From Acidobacteriota bacterium (GTDB lineage Bacteria; Acidobacteriota; Blastocatellia; RBC074): a stretch of DNA of 64,000 nt. This document shows positions 46,139 to 55,813 of this stretch, one piece after another. The notes beneath the pieces are model-generated. The model searched no databases. It was not told the DNA's origin and saw only the letters and a program-made list of their open reading frames with translations. The first letter of the stretch is position 1, and each line of letters starts with the position of its first letter. The translations under genes were made by a program, and so were the position numbers. The stretch spans positions 1 to 64,000 of the forward strand of contig JACPYM010000037.1 in NCBI GenBank assembly GCA_016196035.1, written 5' to 3'.

Positions 46139-46464
46139 TTGGCCGTCATGGTACAGAGTTTTTTATACGCCGGAGCCTCGCCGTCGCCGCGAGCTTGTGG
46201 TCACCACAAGCTCGCGGCGACCGGCAATATTGATGAACCAGCTTTAGCGGCGCTTGCTGGGCACGCAACGATTGGCGCCTGTGGTGGCATTGCGCACCGT
46301 ACAGCTTGAAATGCTGAAAAGTGGGCGCTGGCCATCGCCGTATTTTTGGGCTTGCCTGCTCTCCAAATCAACCGATTGACTTTGTTTTTCAGCGGGTGCT
46401 ACTTTCCCAGCGCCGTCACCAATCGGCGAACTTCCTTATCATTCACTGCAACCCCGGAGGGTTT
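46139..46464. other. intergenic region with an 18-bp hairpin
   Basis: GTCGCCGCGAGCTTGTGG (46183-46200) pairs perfectly with CCACAAGCTCGCGGCGAC (46204-46221) around TCA. It is yet another palindrome family, with one copy seen. The rest, up to the ribosome site of the propeller gene, holds no gene that I can support. Confidence 0.6.
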
Positions 46465-49400
46465 ATGGATCAGCGTTGCGCCCGTCTGTGGGGGCGTTAC
46501 TTTGTACTCACCGCACTGGCCTTGTTCATTTATGCCGCGCCTGACAGGCGCCAGTTTGTTCAAGCGCAATCCACCGCCGCCCTCAACGACACGCTATTCA
46601 AAAGCCTGCAATTCCGTGCGCTCGGCCCGGCGATTATGGGCGGGCGCATTGATGATTTCGCCGTCGTCGAAAGCAATCCGCATCTCATCTTTGCCGCCAC
46701 GGCTTCGGGCGGATTGTGGAAGACCGTCAACAACGGCACGACCTGGGAACCGCTGTTTGATAGCCAGCCGCACAGTTCGATTGGCGACGTGGCCGTTGCG
46801 CCTTCTAACCCCGACATCGTTTGGGTCGGCACCGGCGAAGCGAATAATCGCCAGAGTTCGTCATGGGGCAATGGCGTGTACAAATCCACCGACGGCGGCA
46901 AAACCTGGGAGCACGCGGGCTTGAAAGACTCGCACCACATCGGCCGCATCGCCATTCATCCGACCAACCCTGACATCGTCTATGTCGCCGCCGCCGGGCA
47001 TCTGTGGGGCGCGAACAAAGAGCGCGGCTTATTCAAAACCATTGATGGCGGCAAGACCTGGACGAATACCAAATTCATCAACGAAGACACCGGCTTTATT
47101 GATGTCGCGCTTGATCCCAACGACCCCGACACGCTTTACGCCGCAGCCTATCAACGCCGCCGCACGGCCTTCGGCTTCAATGGCGGCGGCCCCGGCAGCG
47201 GTTTGTACAGAACGACGGATGGCGGCGTGACGTGGCGCAAGCTGACCGAAGGCTTGCCCGTCGGCGACGCCGGACGCATCGGCATCGAAATCTGGCGCAA
47301 GGACACCAAGGTCGTTTACCTCACCTATGAACACGCGACCGAGAGCGGCGTCTATCGCTCCGATGACAAGGGGTTGACGTGGAAAAAGCAATCCGCGACC
47401 AATCCGCGACCGGCGTATTACAGCCAGATTCGCGTTGACCCACAGAACGATCAGCGCGTTTATGTGTTGGGCGCGGGCTGGTATGTGTCGGACAATGGCG
47501 GCAAGGGATTCACCAGCAATCGGCTGCTGCCGATTCACGGCGACTTTCACGCGCTGTGGATCAATCCGGCCAATCCGAATCATCTGATTAGCGGGTCGGA
47601 TGGCGGCATTCATTTCAGCTACGACAAAGGCAAGACCTGGGATTACATCAACACGATTCCGCTGGGCCAGTTTTACGAGGTCGGTTTTGACTACCGCAAA
47701 CCATATTGGGTCTATGGCGGCTTGCAGGATAACGGCGCGTGGGGCGCGCCCTCACAGACGTTGACGCAAATCGGCGTGAGCAATGATGAATGGATGCGCG
47801 TGGGCGGCGGCGATGGCTTTTACACTCAGGTTGATCCCCACGATCCCGATACTGTTTACACCGAATCGCAGAACGCCGCGCTGTTGCGGCTCAATCGCGC
47901 GACGGGCGAAGCCAAGTCCATCAAACCGCAAGCGCCCGCCCAAGGCGTAGAGGCCGAGCGATTCCGTTTCGATTGGAACGCGCCGCTCGTGATTTCAACG
48001 CACGATCCAAAAACGCTCTATCTCGGCGGCAATCGTTTGTTCACTTCAACCAATCGCGGCGACGATTGGACGTGGTCGGCAGACCTGACCAAAAACCTAG
48101 ACCGCGACAAACTGCCGATCATGGGCGTCGTGCCCAAATCCAATGTGCTGTCGGGCCATGATGGACAAGAAACTTTCGGCCACATCGTGACGATTGCCGA
48201 ATCGCCGTTGAAGCAAGGCTTGCTCTGGATTGGCACCGATGACGGCAACGTGCAACTCTCGCGCGACGGCGGCAAGACCTGGCGAGACCTGACCGCCAAA
48301 GTGCCCGGCGTGCGCGCCAACACTTATGTTTCGCGCGTGATCGCCTCGTACGCCAAGGAGGGCCGCGCTTATCTCGCGTTTGACGGACATCGCAACGACG
48401 ATTTCAAGCCGTATGTTTTTGTGACCGAAAATTACGGCGAATCGTGGCAGGCAATCAACAACGGTTTGCCGCACGCGGCTCACGTCATCCGCGAACATCC
48501 GCGCAATGCTGATCTGCTGTTCGCTGGCACTGAATTCGGTTTGTGGGTCAGCCTCAATCGCGGCGCCGCGTGGTTTCAATTCAAAAGCAATCTGCCGACC
48601 GTGCCGGTGGATGACATCGCCATCCATCCGCGCGAAAACGATCTGATCCTCGGCACGCACGGACGCAGCATCTGGATTCTCGACGACCTGACGCCGCTCG
48701 AACAGATGAGCGAAGCCGTGGCGACAAGCAATGCGCAACTCTTCGACATTCGCCCGGCCATCGCTTGGCGCATCAGCAACCACAAAGGCAGCACGGGCCA
48801 TAAAACTTTCAGCGCGCCCAATCCGCCCGTCGGCGCGCTGATCAGTTACTACTTGCGCGAAAAGCCGAACGACACAGTCAAGCTCACCATCACCGACAAC
48901 AGCGGCGACCTCGTGCGTGAAATGTCGGTCGCGAACGATCCTGGCGTACAGCGCGCCGTCTGGGATTTGCGTTACGGCTCGCCCGCGCAAATGCCCACCT
49001 CGCTCGAACGCGCACTCACTCCCGCGCAGGCCAATTCCATGCTGGCGAATATCGGGCTGGCGCGCGGCCCGCGTGTCTTGCCGGGTGATTACGTCGTCAA
49101 GCTAAGCGTCGGCGAAAAGAGTTTCACCAAAACCGTTCGCGTCGAAGAAGACCCGCGCATCCAGGCCACGGCTGCCGAATTGGAAACGCGCCTGCAAACG
49201 TTGCTATCGGTCAACAAGCTGCAAAAGTCCGCCACTGAATTGCAACGCCGCCTCACCGCGCTCAACAGCGAAATGAAAGCGCTGCAAGAAAACCTGAAGA
49301 AACAACCCGCTGCGCCTGAAGCATTGAACAAAGCCGCTGAATCACTGACGCAACAAATCGGCGAATTGCAAAAACGCATCACGCCGCAAATCGCCAACGA

Positions 49401-49683
49401 TCCCATGCTCTCAGAAGCCGCCGGCCCGGCTGATCCGACAATTCAACCGGCGCTGACGGCGCGGCTGAACCAGCTTTTCGGCGCGCTCGACAGTTACACC
49501 GAAACACCCAAAAACAATCACCGCGAACAGTTGCAACGCTTCACCACGCAACTCAACGCGCTGATCGCCGAGGCAAACAAAGTCATTCAGGAAGAGGTTC
49601 CGAACCTGAACAAACAAATCGCTGAGAGCGGCGTCGCGCCAATCAAGGCTGGCGAACCGCTCGCGCCGTTGCAACAACGTTAA
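46465..49683 (+). CDS. secreted BNR/VPS10-type propeller protein (glycosyl-hydrolase-like)
   Basis: A 1,072-residue exported protein. After a signal segment (LTALALFIYAA) come repeated BNR/Asp-box motifs (STDGGKTWEHAG, TIDGGKTWTN, TTDGGVTWRK, SYDKGKTWD, SRDGGKTWRD) that form sortilin/VPS10-like ten-bladed propellers to about residue 760. An Ig-like region follows, then an Ala/Gln-rich coiled coil (about 930-1060). Such proteins are numerous in Acidobacteria and often annotated as glycosyl hydrolases, but no catalytic pair can be identified here. The start has GGAGG 4-5 bases upstream. An upstream in-frame ATG at 46321 lacks one. Confidence 0.9.
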   Translation: MDQRCARLWGRYFVLTALALFIYAAPDRRQFVQAQSTAALNDTLFKSLQFRALGPAIMGGRIDDFAVVESNPHLIFAATASGGLWKTVNNGTTWEPLFDSQPHSSIGDVAVAPSNPDIVWVGTGEANNRQSSSWGNGVYKSTDGGKTWEHAGLKDSHHIGRIAIHPTNPDIVYVAAAGHLWGANKERGLFKTIDGGKTWTNTKFINEDTGFIDVALDPNDPDTLYAAAYQRRRTAFGFNGGGPGSGLYRTTDGGVTWRKLTEGLPVGDAGRIGIEIWRKDTKVVYLTYEHATESGVYRSDDKGLTWKKQSATNPRPAYYSQIRVDPQNDQRVYVLGAGWYVSDNGGKGFTSNRLLPIHGDFHALWINPANPNHLISGSDGGIHFSYDKGKTWDYINTIPLGQFYEVGFDYRKPYWVYGGLQDNGAWGAPSQTLTQIGVSNDEWMRVGGGDGFYTQVDPHDPDTVYTESQNAALLRLNRATGEAKSIKPQAPAQGVEAERFRFDWNAPLVISTHDPKTLYLGGNRLFTSTNRGDDWTWSADLTKNLDRDKLPIMGVVPKSNVLSGHDGQETFGHIVTIAESPLKQGLLWIGTDDGNVQLSRDGGKTWRDLTAKVPGVRANTYVSRVIASYAKEGRAYLAFDGHRNDDFKPYVFVTENYGESWQAINNGLPHAAHVIREHPRNADLLFAGTEFGLWVSLNRGAAWFQFKSNLPTVPVDDIAIHPRENDLILGTHGRSIWILDDLTPLEQMSEAVATSNAQLFDIRPAIAWRISNHKGSTGHKTFSAPNPPVGALISYYLREKPNDTVKLTITDNSGDLVREMSVANDPGVQRAVWDLRYGSPAQMPTSLERALTPAQANSMLANIGLARGPRVLPGDYVVKLSVGEKSFTKTVRVEEDPRIQATAAELETRLQTLLSVNKLQKSATELQRRLTALNSEMKALQENLKKQPAAPEALNKAAESLTQQIGELQKRITPQIANDPMLSEAAGPADPTIQPALTARLNQLFGALDSYTETPKNNHREQLQRFTTQLNALIAEANKVIQEEVPNLNKQIAESGVAPIKAGEPLAPLQQR

Positions 49684-49720
49684 GGCACTTCGCCGAGTCG
49701 GAATTCAAACCGGAGAATTT

Positions 49721-49800
49721 GCCGCAGATGAATGCTGAAAAACGCTGATCAAACCTATCGCCTTTCGGATTGATCTGCGTGGTCTGCGTTCATCTGCGGC
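49721..49800. repeat. imperfect palindrome, family 3 copy 1
   Basis: GCCGCAGATGAATGCTGAAA at 49721-49740 opposes CTGCGTTCATCTGCGGC ending at 49800. The same family (GCCGCAGAT...) occurs as a perfect palindrome at 62501-62576. It lies between the propeller and hydrolase genes. Confidence 0.72.
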
Positions 49801-49828
49801 TGCTCCTCATTCGCAGAACGGAACTCCC

Positions 49829-51673
49829 ATGAAAAAAGCTGCCGCCCTTTCCTGCTCGCTGGTTTTCGCGCTGCTTGTCTTCGCCACGCCGCGCGCGCAC
49901 ACCCAACAAGAGCAAGGCTTCGCGCTCACCAACGCCATGATCCCGATGCGCGATGGCGTCTGGCTCAACACCAACATCTTCGCGCCCAAAAACGCGAGTG
50001 CGCCGTTGCCGATCATTCTGGAACGCACGCCCTACAATGCGCCCGCCAATCAAGGCTGGGCCAATGGCAAATACAAGGCGCTGGCGGCGGATGGTTACAT
50101 CTTCGTCTTTCAAGACATCCGCGGGCGTTACAAATCGGAAGGCCAGTTCGTGATGCAGCGCGCGCCCGTCTCAGTGCTCAAGCACGATCCGAAGTTAATT
50201 GACGAAGTCACTGACGCTTACGACACGATTGAATGGCTCATCAAAAATGTGCCGAACAACAACGGGCGTGTGGGGATCGTGGGGATTTCATATCCGGGTT
50301 GGACGGCGGCGATGGCGACGCTTGCGCCGCATCCGGCCTTGCGCGCCGCCTCGCCGCAGGCTTCGCCCGCCGATATGTTTTTGGGCGACGACTTTCATCA
50401 CAACGGCGCGTTCCGGCTGAGCTACGGCTTTGAATACGCGACGATGATGGAGACGAACAAGGAACAGGCGCGTTTTGAATTCGACCGCTATGACACGTTT
50501 GAATGGTATTTGCGGTTGGGCGCGCTCTCGAACGTGAACGAGAAATATCTGCACGGCAAGATTCCCACCTGGAACGATTTCGTCAACCATCCGAACTACG
50601 ATCAATTTTGGCAGGAGCAAGCGATGGCGGGTTATTTGAAACAGGTCAACGTGCCGCTGCTCAACGTCGCGGGCTGGTGGGATCAGGAAGACTTTTACGG
50701 GCCGACCAAAATTTACGAGACGCTTGAACCGCACGACACCAAGCGGCAAAACTTCCTGGTCGCCGGGCCCTGGAATCACGGCGGCTGGGCGCGCGGCGAT
50801 GGCAGCAGCCTGGGCCGCATCAAATTCGGCAGCAACACCGCGCAACATTACCGCGAACGGATCGAAGCGCCCTGGTTCGCATACTGGCTAAAAGACAAAG
50901 GCACTGCGGGCCTGACCGAAGCGATCACCTTTCAAACCGGCGCGAATGAATGGAAGAGCTATGACCAATGGCCGCCGCGCAATTTGACGGTTGATCGTCA
51001 GCTTTATTTTCACGCCGCTGGCAACCTTTCATTCGATGCGCCGAATGACGCGGGCCACGCGTTTGACAGTTATGTTTCAGACCCGCGCAACCCTGTGCCC
51101 TATCGCCCGCGCCCGATCGAGGCGACCTATGATCCGCGCGGTTCGGACTGGGGCGCGTGGCTGGTCGAAGATCAACGCTTCGCCAGCCAGCGGCCCGATG
51201 TGGCGAATTGGCAGACGGAGATGTTGACCGAAGACGTGACCATCACCGGCAAACTCAGCGCGCATCTGTTCGCCGCGACCACCGGCAGCGACAGCGATTG
51301 GATTGTGAAGCTGATTGATGTGTACCCGGACGATTATCCGAAAGAGCCAAAGATGGGCGGTTATCAATTGATGGTGGCGAATGATGTGTTGCGCGGGCGC
51401 TTCCGCCAGGGTTTTGAAAAACCGTTGCCGATTGTGCCGAACGCGGTCAACGAATACACGATTGATCTGCATCACCTGGATCACCGCTTTCTGAAAGGCC
51501 ACAAAATCATGGTGCAAGTGCAGAGCACTTGGTTCCCGGTGATTGACCGCAATCCGCAAAAATTCGTGCCGAATATCTTTCAAGCCAAAGACGCTGATTA
51601 CGTCAGCGCAACGCAGCGCATTTACCGGTCAAAGATTGCGCCGTCGCATTTGCGCGTGCCGGTGGTGAAGTAA
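49829..51673 (+). CDS. CocE/NonD family hydrolase (X-Pro peptidase/cocaine esterase type), exported
   Basis: A 614-residue alpha/beta hydrolase with a jelly-roll C-terminus. Signal peptide: ALSCSLVFALLVFATPRAHT. Catalytic triad: nucleophile Ser in VGISYPGWTA (about residue 154), Asp in VAGWWDQEDFYGP (about 293) and His in AGPWNHGGWARG (about 322). The early motif RDGVWLNTNIFAPKNA and FVFQDIRGRYKSEG are also typical. The C-terminal X-Pro dipeptidyl-peptidase domain begins near 390. Activity on acyl-amides, esters or glutaryl substrates is possible. It follows the propeller gene in the same direction after a palindrome. Confidence 0.93.
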   Translation: MKKAAALSCSLVFALLVFATPRAHTQQEQGFALTNAMIPMRDGVWLNTNIFAPKNASAPLPIILERTPYNAPANQGWANGKYKALAADGYIFVFQDIRGRYKSEGQFVMQRAPVSVLKHDPKLIDEVTDAYDTIEWLIKNVPNNNGRVGIVGISYPGWTAAMATLAPHPALRAASPQASPADMFLGDDFHHNGAFRLSYGFEYATMMETNKEQARFEFDRYDTFEWYLRLGALSNVNEKYLHGKIPTWNDFVNHPNYDQFWQEQAMAGYLKQVNVPLLNVAGWWDQEDFYGPTKIYETLEPHDTKRQNFLVAGPWNHGGWARGDGSSLGRIKFGSNTAQHYRERIEAPWFAYWLKDKGTAGLTEAITFQTGANEWKSYDQWPPRNLTVDRQLYFHAAGNLSFDAPNDAGHAFDSYVSDPRNPVPYRPRPIEATYDPRGSDWGAWLVEDQRFASQRPDVANWQTEMLTEDVTITGKLSAHLFAATTGSDSDWIVKLIDVYPDDYPKEPKMGGYQLMVANDVLRGRFRQGFEKPLPIVPNAVNEYTIDLHHLDHRFLKGHKIMVQVQSTWFPVIDRNPQKFVPNIFQAKDADYVSATQRIYRSKIAPSHLRVPVVK

Positions 51674-51674
51674 C

Positions 51675-51798
51675 CCTGGGTACGCATCGCTTCCAGCGTG
51701 CAGACTTGGGGTGAGATCGAATGCTGCCGGAAGGTAATCCCTTCGGCGTTGCTTGGTCTGCTGCCGAGACTGCACGCAAGGATGCGTGCGTACCCAGG
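51675..51798. repeat. degenerate palindromic repeat
   Basis: CCTGGGTACGCA...GCGTGCAG near the left end opposes CTGCACGCAAGGATGCGTGC and GTACCCAGG at the right end (51798). It lies between convergent genes (hydrolase and sigma factor). Confidence 0.65.
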
Positions 51799-51805
51799 CT
51801 GGCAA

Positions 51806-52759
51806 TCACGCTTCAATTCCCCGCACCGCTTTCAATTTGCGCGTCGCCAAAATCGAATACACACGATTGATGCGCCTCTCGGCGTCCAGCCCCAGCAGCA
51901 TTGCCGTGCGCGGCGCATAGCCCGCTTGCGGCACAAGCGCTTCGGTCACCAGCGCGGGCAGGCCGTTGAGAAAGCGCATTTCCACACGCCAATTCGTGCC
52001 CGCCTGTTTGACCACGGTGCGATAAAACAACAGCACTTTGTCGCGCCCGGCAATGGGCTTGCGCGCCGCGTGGAATTCGCCGCCGCCATCGCTCAAACCG
52101 CAGACATCATCCACCAACAAGGTTTCAATCCCGCTGACATCGTTGCTGCGCAAACATTGCAAGAAGCGTTCGAGCGCCTGCCCGGCTTGTTGTTGCAATG
52201 AACGCGTCGGCACACAGCGCGCCTGTTCGTAAGCACGCATGGCCCGGCGCGCGCGCAGATGCGTCGTCTTGACGTTGGCTTCGCTCACGCCCAAGGCAGC
52301 GGCGGTCTCGCGCAACGAATAATCAAAGACATCGCGCAACAGCAACACCGCGCGTTGCAGCGGCGTCAATGCCTCCAACGCCAGCAGAAAAGCAAACGAA
52401 ACGCTTTCGAGCATGTCATAGCGCGCCGCCGGATTGCCCGCTGCGTCCGCCGGCTCAAACGCGGGCGGCGCGCTTTCATGGCCCGTTTCGATGGGCGCGG
52501 GCAACCACGCACCTTCATACGGCTGCCGCCGCCTGTGCCGCAACAGATCGCGGCCCAGATTGACCGCCACGCGCACCAGCCACGGACGCCACGGCTCGTC
52601 GGTGCGCGCGGGCGGATGCTTCAGCGCGCGCACAAAGGTCTCTTGCACCAGATCGTCCGCATCCGCCGCATTGCCGGTCAGCCGGTAACACAAGCCCCAC
52701 AAAAAGCGTTCGTGCGTTTGAAAGAGTTCATCCCAAGTTGAAGTCGAAACTGCGCTCAT
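51806..52759 (-). CDS. ECF41-type sigma factor with C-terminal SnoaL-like domain
   Basis: A 317-residue RNA polymerase sigma factor. Sigma-2 segment: LCYRLTGNAADADDLVQETF. Sigma-4 segment: LEALTPLQRAVLLLRDVFDY with YSLRETAAALGVSEANVKTT. The linker motif WLPAPIE and the C-terminal SnoaL-like domain with DGGGEFHAARKP and FLNGLPALV match the ECF41 signature (WLPEP, DGGGK, NGxPG). In ECF41 proteins this domain, rather than an anti-sigma factor, tunes activity. The group usually controls an adjacent oxidoreductase-type gene. The neighbour here is the FAD oxidoreductase upstream on the same strand. Confidence 0.92.
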   Translation of the reverse strand: MSAVSTSTWDELFQTHERFLWGLCYRLTGNAADADDLVQETFVRALKHPPARTDEPWRPWLVRVAVNLGRDLLRHRRRQPYEGAWLPAPIETGHESAPPAFEPADAAGNPAARYDMLESVSFAFLLALEALTPLQRAVLLLRDVFDYSLRETAAALGVSEANVKTTHLRARRAMRAYEQARCVPTRSLQQQAGQALERFLQCLRSNDVSGIETLLVDDVCGLSDGGGEFHAARKPIAGRDKVLLFYRTVVKQAGTNWRVEMRFLNGLPALVTEALVPQAGYAPRTAMLLGLDAERRINRVYSILATRKLKAVRGIEA

Positions 52760-52797
52760 AACTTATTCTGATTGCCATTCAATCAAGAAGGTAAAAC

Positions 52798-52897
52798 GAG
52801 ATTACGGAACAGACGGAAATAACGGAACAAACAGAGCCAGCTTGGTTGGTAATATCTTTTCAGTCTGTTCCGTTATTTCCGTCTGTTCCGTAATCTC
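52798..52897. repeat. palindromic repeat, 32-bp perfect arms
   Basis: The left arm (52798-52829, starting GAGATTACGGAACAGACGGA) is exactly complementary to the right arm (52866-52897), around a 36-base loop. It lies between the FAD oxidoreductase stop and the sigma-factor start. Confidence 0.85.
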
Positions 52898-52921
52898 TCT
52901 CTTTCATTCGCTACTCATTCT

Positions 52922-54214
52922 TTATGCTGCCAACGCGGCAAGGGCGTGCCATTGCATAATCAATTCCGCTGCGCGTTTGCCGCTCGCCACGCTGGCGTCG
53001 GCCAACATCCCTTCGTCACCAACCCAATCGCCTGCCAGGAAGACGCCGCGTATGCCTGAAGCATCAGCCTTGGGCCGTCCGGCATAACCGCCTTGCGCGG
53101 CAGTGACCAACGCGTTCGCCGCCGTCATGCTCGGCAAAAAGCGGCGCTCTGCCAAGACGGCGCGCCAGCCCGGTTGCAATAGATCAAGCGCGCCTTCCAA
53201 CTCACGCTCAAGCGCCTGTGCATTCGCCGAGTCATTACCCAGATACATCGCCACGTGAATCAGCGCGCTATCTGCCGGAGCCAAGCGCGCCGTCGCCGAA
53301 TGCACCGAAAAGTAAAGCGGACGATCAATGCCCAGGGCAAACAGCGCGCGTGGGTCAGGTAAGTGCTGTAAGGCAACATCCAGACACGCCAGCTTGGAGG
53401 GAGTCGGTGTCCAGGCCCAAGCGCGTTGTGCGCCATCTGCCAACAACGCCCCCGCTTCTGCCGGACTCGTGGCGAGAATCGCCGCTGCCACAGGCAGGCG
53501 CTGGCCATCGGCCAACCGTATGGCTTGCACCACGCCGTTATGTTCAACCTGCGTTACACGCGCGCCCGTGACGAAGCGAGCGCCCGCTTGTTCAGCCGCT
53601 GCCCGCAACTTATCTACCAACGTCTGCCAACCGCCGTCCAGATAGAGCACGCCACCCGCCAGCGCCAATTGCAATTGTGAGATGGCCGCGCCCGCGCTCA
53701 GCCGCTCGGCATCGTTTGCGTAGGTGCTCAAGCGCAAAAACGCTGCGGCCACGGCGCGCGTTTGGGGCTGCTGCAAGGTTTCGTCGAGCCAGGTGCGCAC
53801 GCTCACGCCTTGCAACGCTTGCGCATTGAGCTTGCCAATCGAACCGAACAGCTTGGCCGTTTCCAGCTTGGCAGGCAGATTCAACAATCCCGTCGTCAGC
53901 ATCGAAGTAAAGCCCATCGGCAAGGTCTGCCTGGTTCCGCCCTCCAACGCATAGCCGCCTGACAACGCAGGCACACGCCCGCTGAATTCAATCTCTAACT
54001 CGCGCAGGATGCGCGCCGCCGCACCTTTGGCGTAAAGCGCGTGCGGGCCGAGATTGAATTGAAAGCCGCCGCGCGTTTCGGTCATGGCGCGGCCGCCCAG
54101 ATGGCGTGACTTTTCAAACACGGTGACGGGCGTGCCCGCGCGCGCCAGCCAGACTGCGGCTGTCAATCCGGCCAACCCGCCGCCGATGATTGCTACTGGT
54201 TTTGATTGGGTCAT
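52922..54214 (-). CDS. NAD(P)/FAD-dependent oxidoreductase (phytoene desaturase-like)
   Basis: A 430-residue flavoprotein. KPVAIIGGGLAGLTAAVWLA at the N-terminus is the dinucleotide-binding fold, followed by VFEKSRHLGGRAMTE and FNLGPHALY (FAD contacts of the amine-oxidase/phytoene-desaturase group). The C-terminal GIRGVFLAGDWVGDEGMLAD closes the FAD site. The start at 54214 has GGAGG 5 bases upstream; an in-frame ATG at 54262 does not. It is the likely regulatory partner of the ECF41 sigma gene. The substrate is unknown. Confidence 0.88.
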   Translation of the reverse strand: MTQSKPVAIIGGGLAGLTAAVWLARAGTPVTVFEKSRHLGGRAMTETRGGFQFNLGPHALYAKGAAARILRELEIEFSGRVPALSGGYALEGGTRQTLPMGFTSMLTTGLLNLPAKLETAKLFGSIGKLNAQALQGVSVRTWLDETLQQPQTRAVAAAFLRLSTYANDAERLSAGAAISQLQLALAGGVLYLDGGWQTLVDKLRAAAEQAGARFVTGARVTQVEHNGVVQAIRLADGQRLPVAAAILATSPAEAGALLADGAQRAWAWTPTPSKLACLDVALQHLPDPRALFALGIDRPLYFSVHSATARLAPADSALIHVAMYLGNDSANAQALERELEGALDLLQPGWRAVLAERRFLPSMTAANALVTAAQGGYAGRPKADASGIRGVFLAGDWVGDEGMLADASVASGKRAAELIMQWHALAALAA

Positions 54215-54346
54215 TGTGTCCTCCCTCGTTCTCACAAAAGTTTCTGTTCCTGTCCACATCACGTTTCAGCCTTGCGAAAGGTGACAACCCGTCACAACTT
54301 TTTTCCGCCTTGCGCCCCCGCGAACGATCACAGAAGATATTCGCCA

Positions 54347-55279
54347 ATGTTGCAGCACACCGTCGAATTCATTCACACGCAACCGCAACTCGCCGCCTTG
54401 GCCGAACGCGCCGCCCAAGCCCGCGCAGTGGCCCTGGACATCGAGACGATCAACTGGTGGGATCGCGCGGCTGAAAAAGTCGCGCTCGTGCAACTGGCCT
54501 TTCGCGAAGCCGAGCACACGCACGTCGCTATCATTGATACCCTGGCCAACCTGGAACTGGAACCGTTGCGCCATCCGCTGGAACTGAGCAGCTCAACCAA
54601 AGCCATTCACAACGCCAGTTTCGATGCCTCACGATTGTTGCGCCATTACCGCATCACGACTTCGCCGATTCACGACACGATGCTGGCGGCGCGGCGCAGC
54701 GGCGATAAGAAATGCTCATTGAAGGCACAGGCTGAAACCCATTTGGGCTTGGCGCTGGATAAAACCGAACAGCGCGGCGATTGGGGCCGCCGCCCATTGA
54801 GCGCCGAACAACTGCATTACGCTTCGCTGGATGCTGCCTGCACGTTGTTGCTTTACGAACAGCAGTGCGAACGCGGCTTGCGCGGCGATTATGAATTGCG
54901 TGAGCAAGCGAGCCTGAGACAACCGTTATTGCCGTTGCCTGAACCGGCGCTCATTGATCAGCCATTCCCTGCTAATCTCGTTCAGCCTGCTATTGAATTG
55001 GATTTGGAAACCGTCAGCCTGGCCTTGCTCGGCATCATCGCTGAACTCGGTGGACGTTATAGTCCTGAACATCTGGCGGTGTCGGTCGGCAGCGAACGCA
55101 TTGGCCTGGCCGGTTGGATCATTGACCGCACCTTGGGCGCGGAAGCCGACCTTGACGAAACCAGCGCCAAACAGGCCATCGGCGCGTTGTGCGAACAGCA
55201 ATTGGTGCGGCTGAGTTTGACGCGCCGCCTGGAAGCGACAACGCATGGCTTGCAACATTGGCAAGCGCGCAAGACCTAA
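54347..55279 (+). CDS. RNase D-like 3'-5' exonuclease
   Basis: A 310-residue DEDDy nuclease. Exo I: VALDIETINWW (Asp and Glu near residues 31-33). Exo II: AIHNASFDASRLLRHY. Exo III: LSAEQLHYASLDAACTLLLY with the Tyr and Asp of the DEDDy type. The C-terminal 110 residues differ from the HRDC domains of true RNase D. They may be a small winged-helix domain (LALLGIIAELGGRYSPEHLA). It may process tRNA or degrade RNA; DNA cannot be ruled out. The start chosen is the ATG nearest the fold. The upstream extension overlaps the divergent gene. Confidence 0.85.
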   Translation: MLQHTVEFIHTQPQLAALAERAAQARAVALDIETINWWDRAAEKVALVQLAFREAEHTHVAIIDTLANLELEPLRHPLELSSSTKAIHNASFDASRLLRHYRITTSPIHDTMLAARRSGDKKCSLKAQAETHLGLALDKTEQRGDWGRRPLSAEQLHYASLDAACTLLLYEQQCERGLRGDYELREQASLRQPLLPLPEPALIDQPFPANLVQPAIELDLETVSLALLGIIAELGGRYSPEHLAVSVGSERIGLAGWIIDRTLGAEADLDETSAKQAIGALCEQQLVRLSLTRRLEATTHGLQHWQARKT

Positions 55280-55422
55280 AATTCACTGTCAAAACTTCAG
55301 CCAAATTTTGCTTGCGCCTCATTGGCATCGGCAGTAGGATGCGCCCGTCTCAAGAACACCATTACCACCTAACACGGTCACGGGAAGCCTGTCAGACAGG
55401 CTCATTAACAGAAGAGGTAGTT

Positions 55423-55719
55423 ATGAAGCATCCCCATGCCGTCTCGTTAGCCCAGCGTTTGCTGGACTCGCACATTCGGTTACACGCGCAACAACCCGAA
55501 CGCCCGACGCCTAATCCGGAACAGCTTCGCTGGGCCGTCGAAATTCTCTCCACCCATCTCGACGCCTGCATGCGTCAACGCATCCACCCAGACCTGACAG
55601 AAGCCGTCTCTGAAGCGCTCGACTTCGCGCAACGCCACGAAAAGGCTTATGAACCGATTCCCGGCGGTTTGCGCTGGCGTTCGGCGCTGGTGATGATGGA
55701 CGCACAGGACGCGGACTGA
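55423..55719 (+). CDS. small protein of unknown function
   Basis: A 98-residue helical protein (MKHPHAVSLAQRLLDSHIRL, VEILSTHLDACMRQRIHPDL). The start is set by GAGGTAGTT directly before the ATG. It ends before a strong bidirectional terminator and is convergent with recG. No family is recognised. Confidence 0.65.
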   Translation: MKHPHAVSLAQRLLDSHIRLHAQQPERPTPNPEQLRWAVEILSTHLDACMRQRIHPDLTEAVSEALDFAQRHEKAYEPIPGGLRWRSALVMMDAQDAD

Positions 55720-55735
55720 CCTTCAACTATCGGTT

Positions 55736-55797
55736 GGCCGCAAAAAAGCGCAAGCAACACAAAGCAACGTTTGCGTCTCTTGCGCTTTTTTGCGGCC
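55736..55797. terminator. bidirectional hairpin terminator
   Basis: GGCCGCAAAAAAGCGCAAG pairs with CTTGCGCTTTTTTGCGGCC around a loop of about 24 bases. The arms contain A6/T6 runs, so termination can occur in both directions between the small gene and recG. Confidence 0.75.
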
Positions 55798-55813
55798 TCT
55801 CGCTTTGCGCAAC

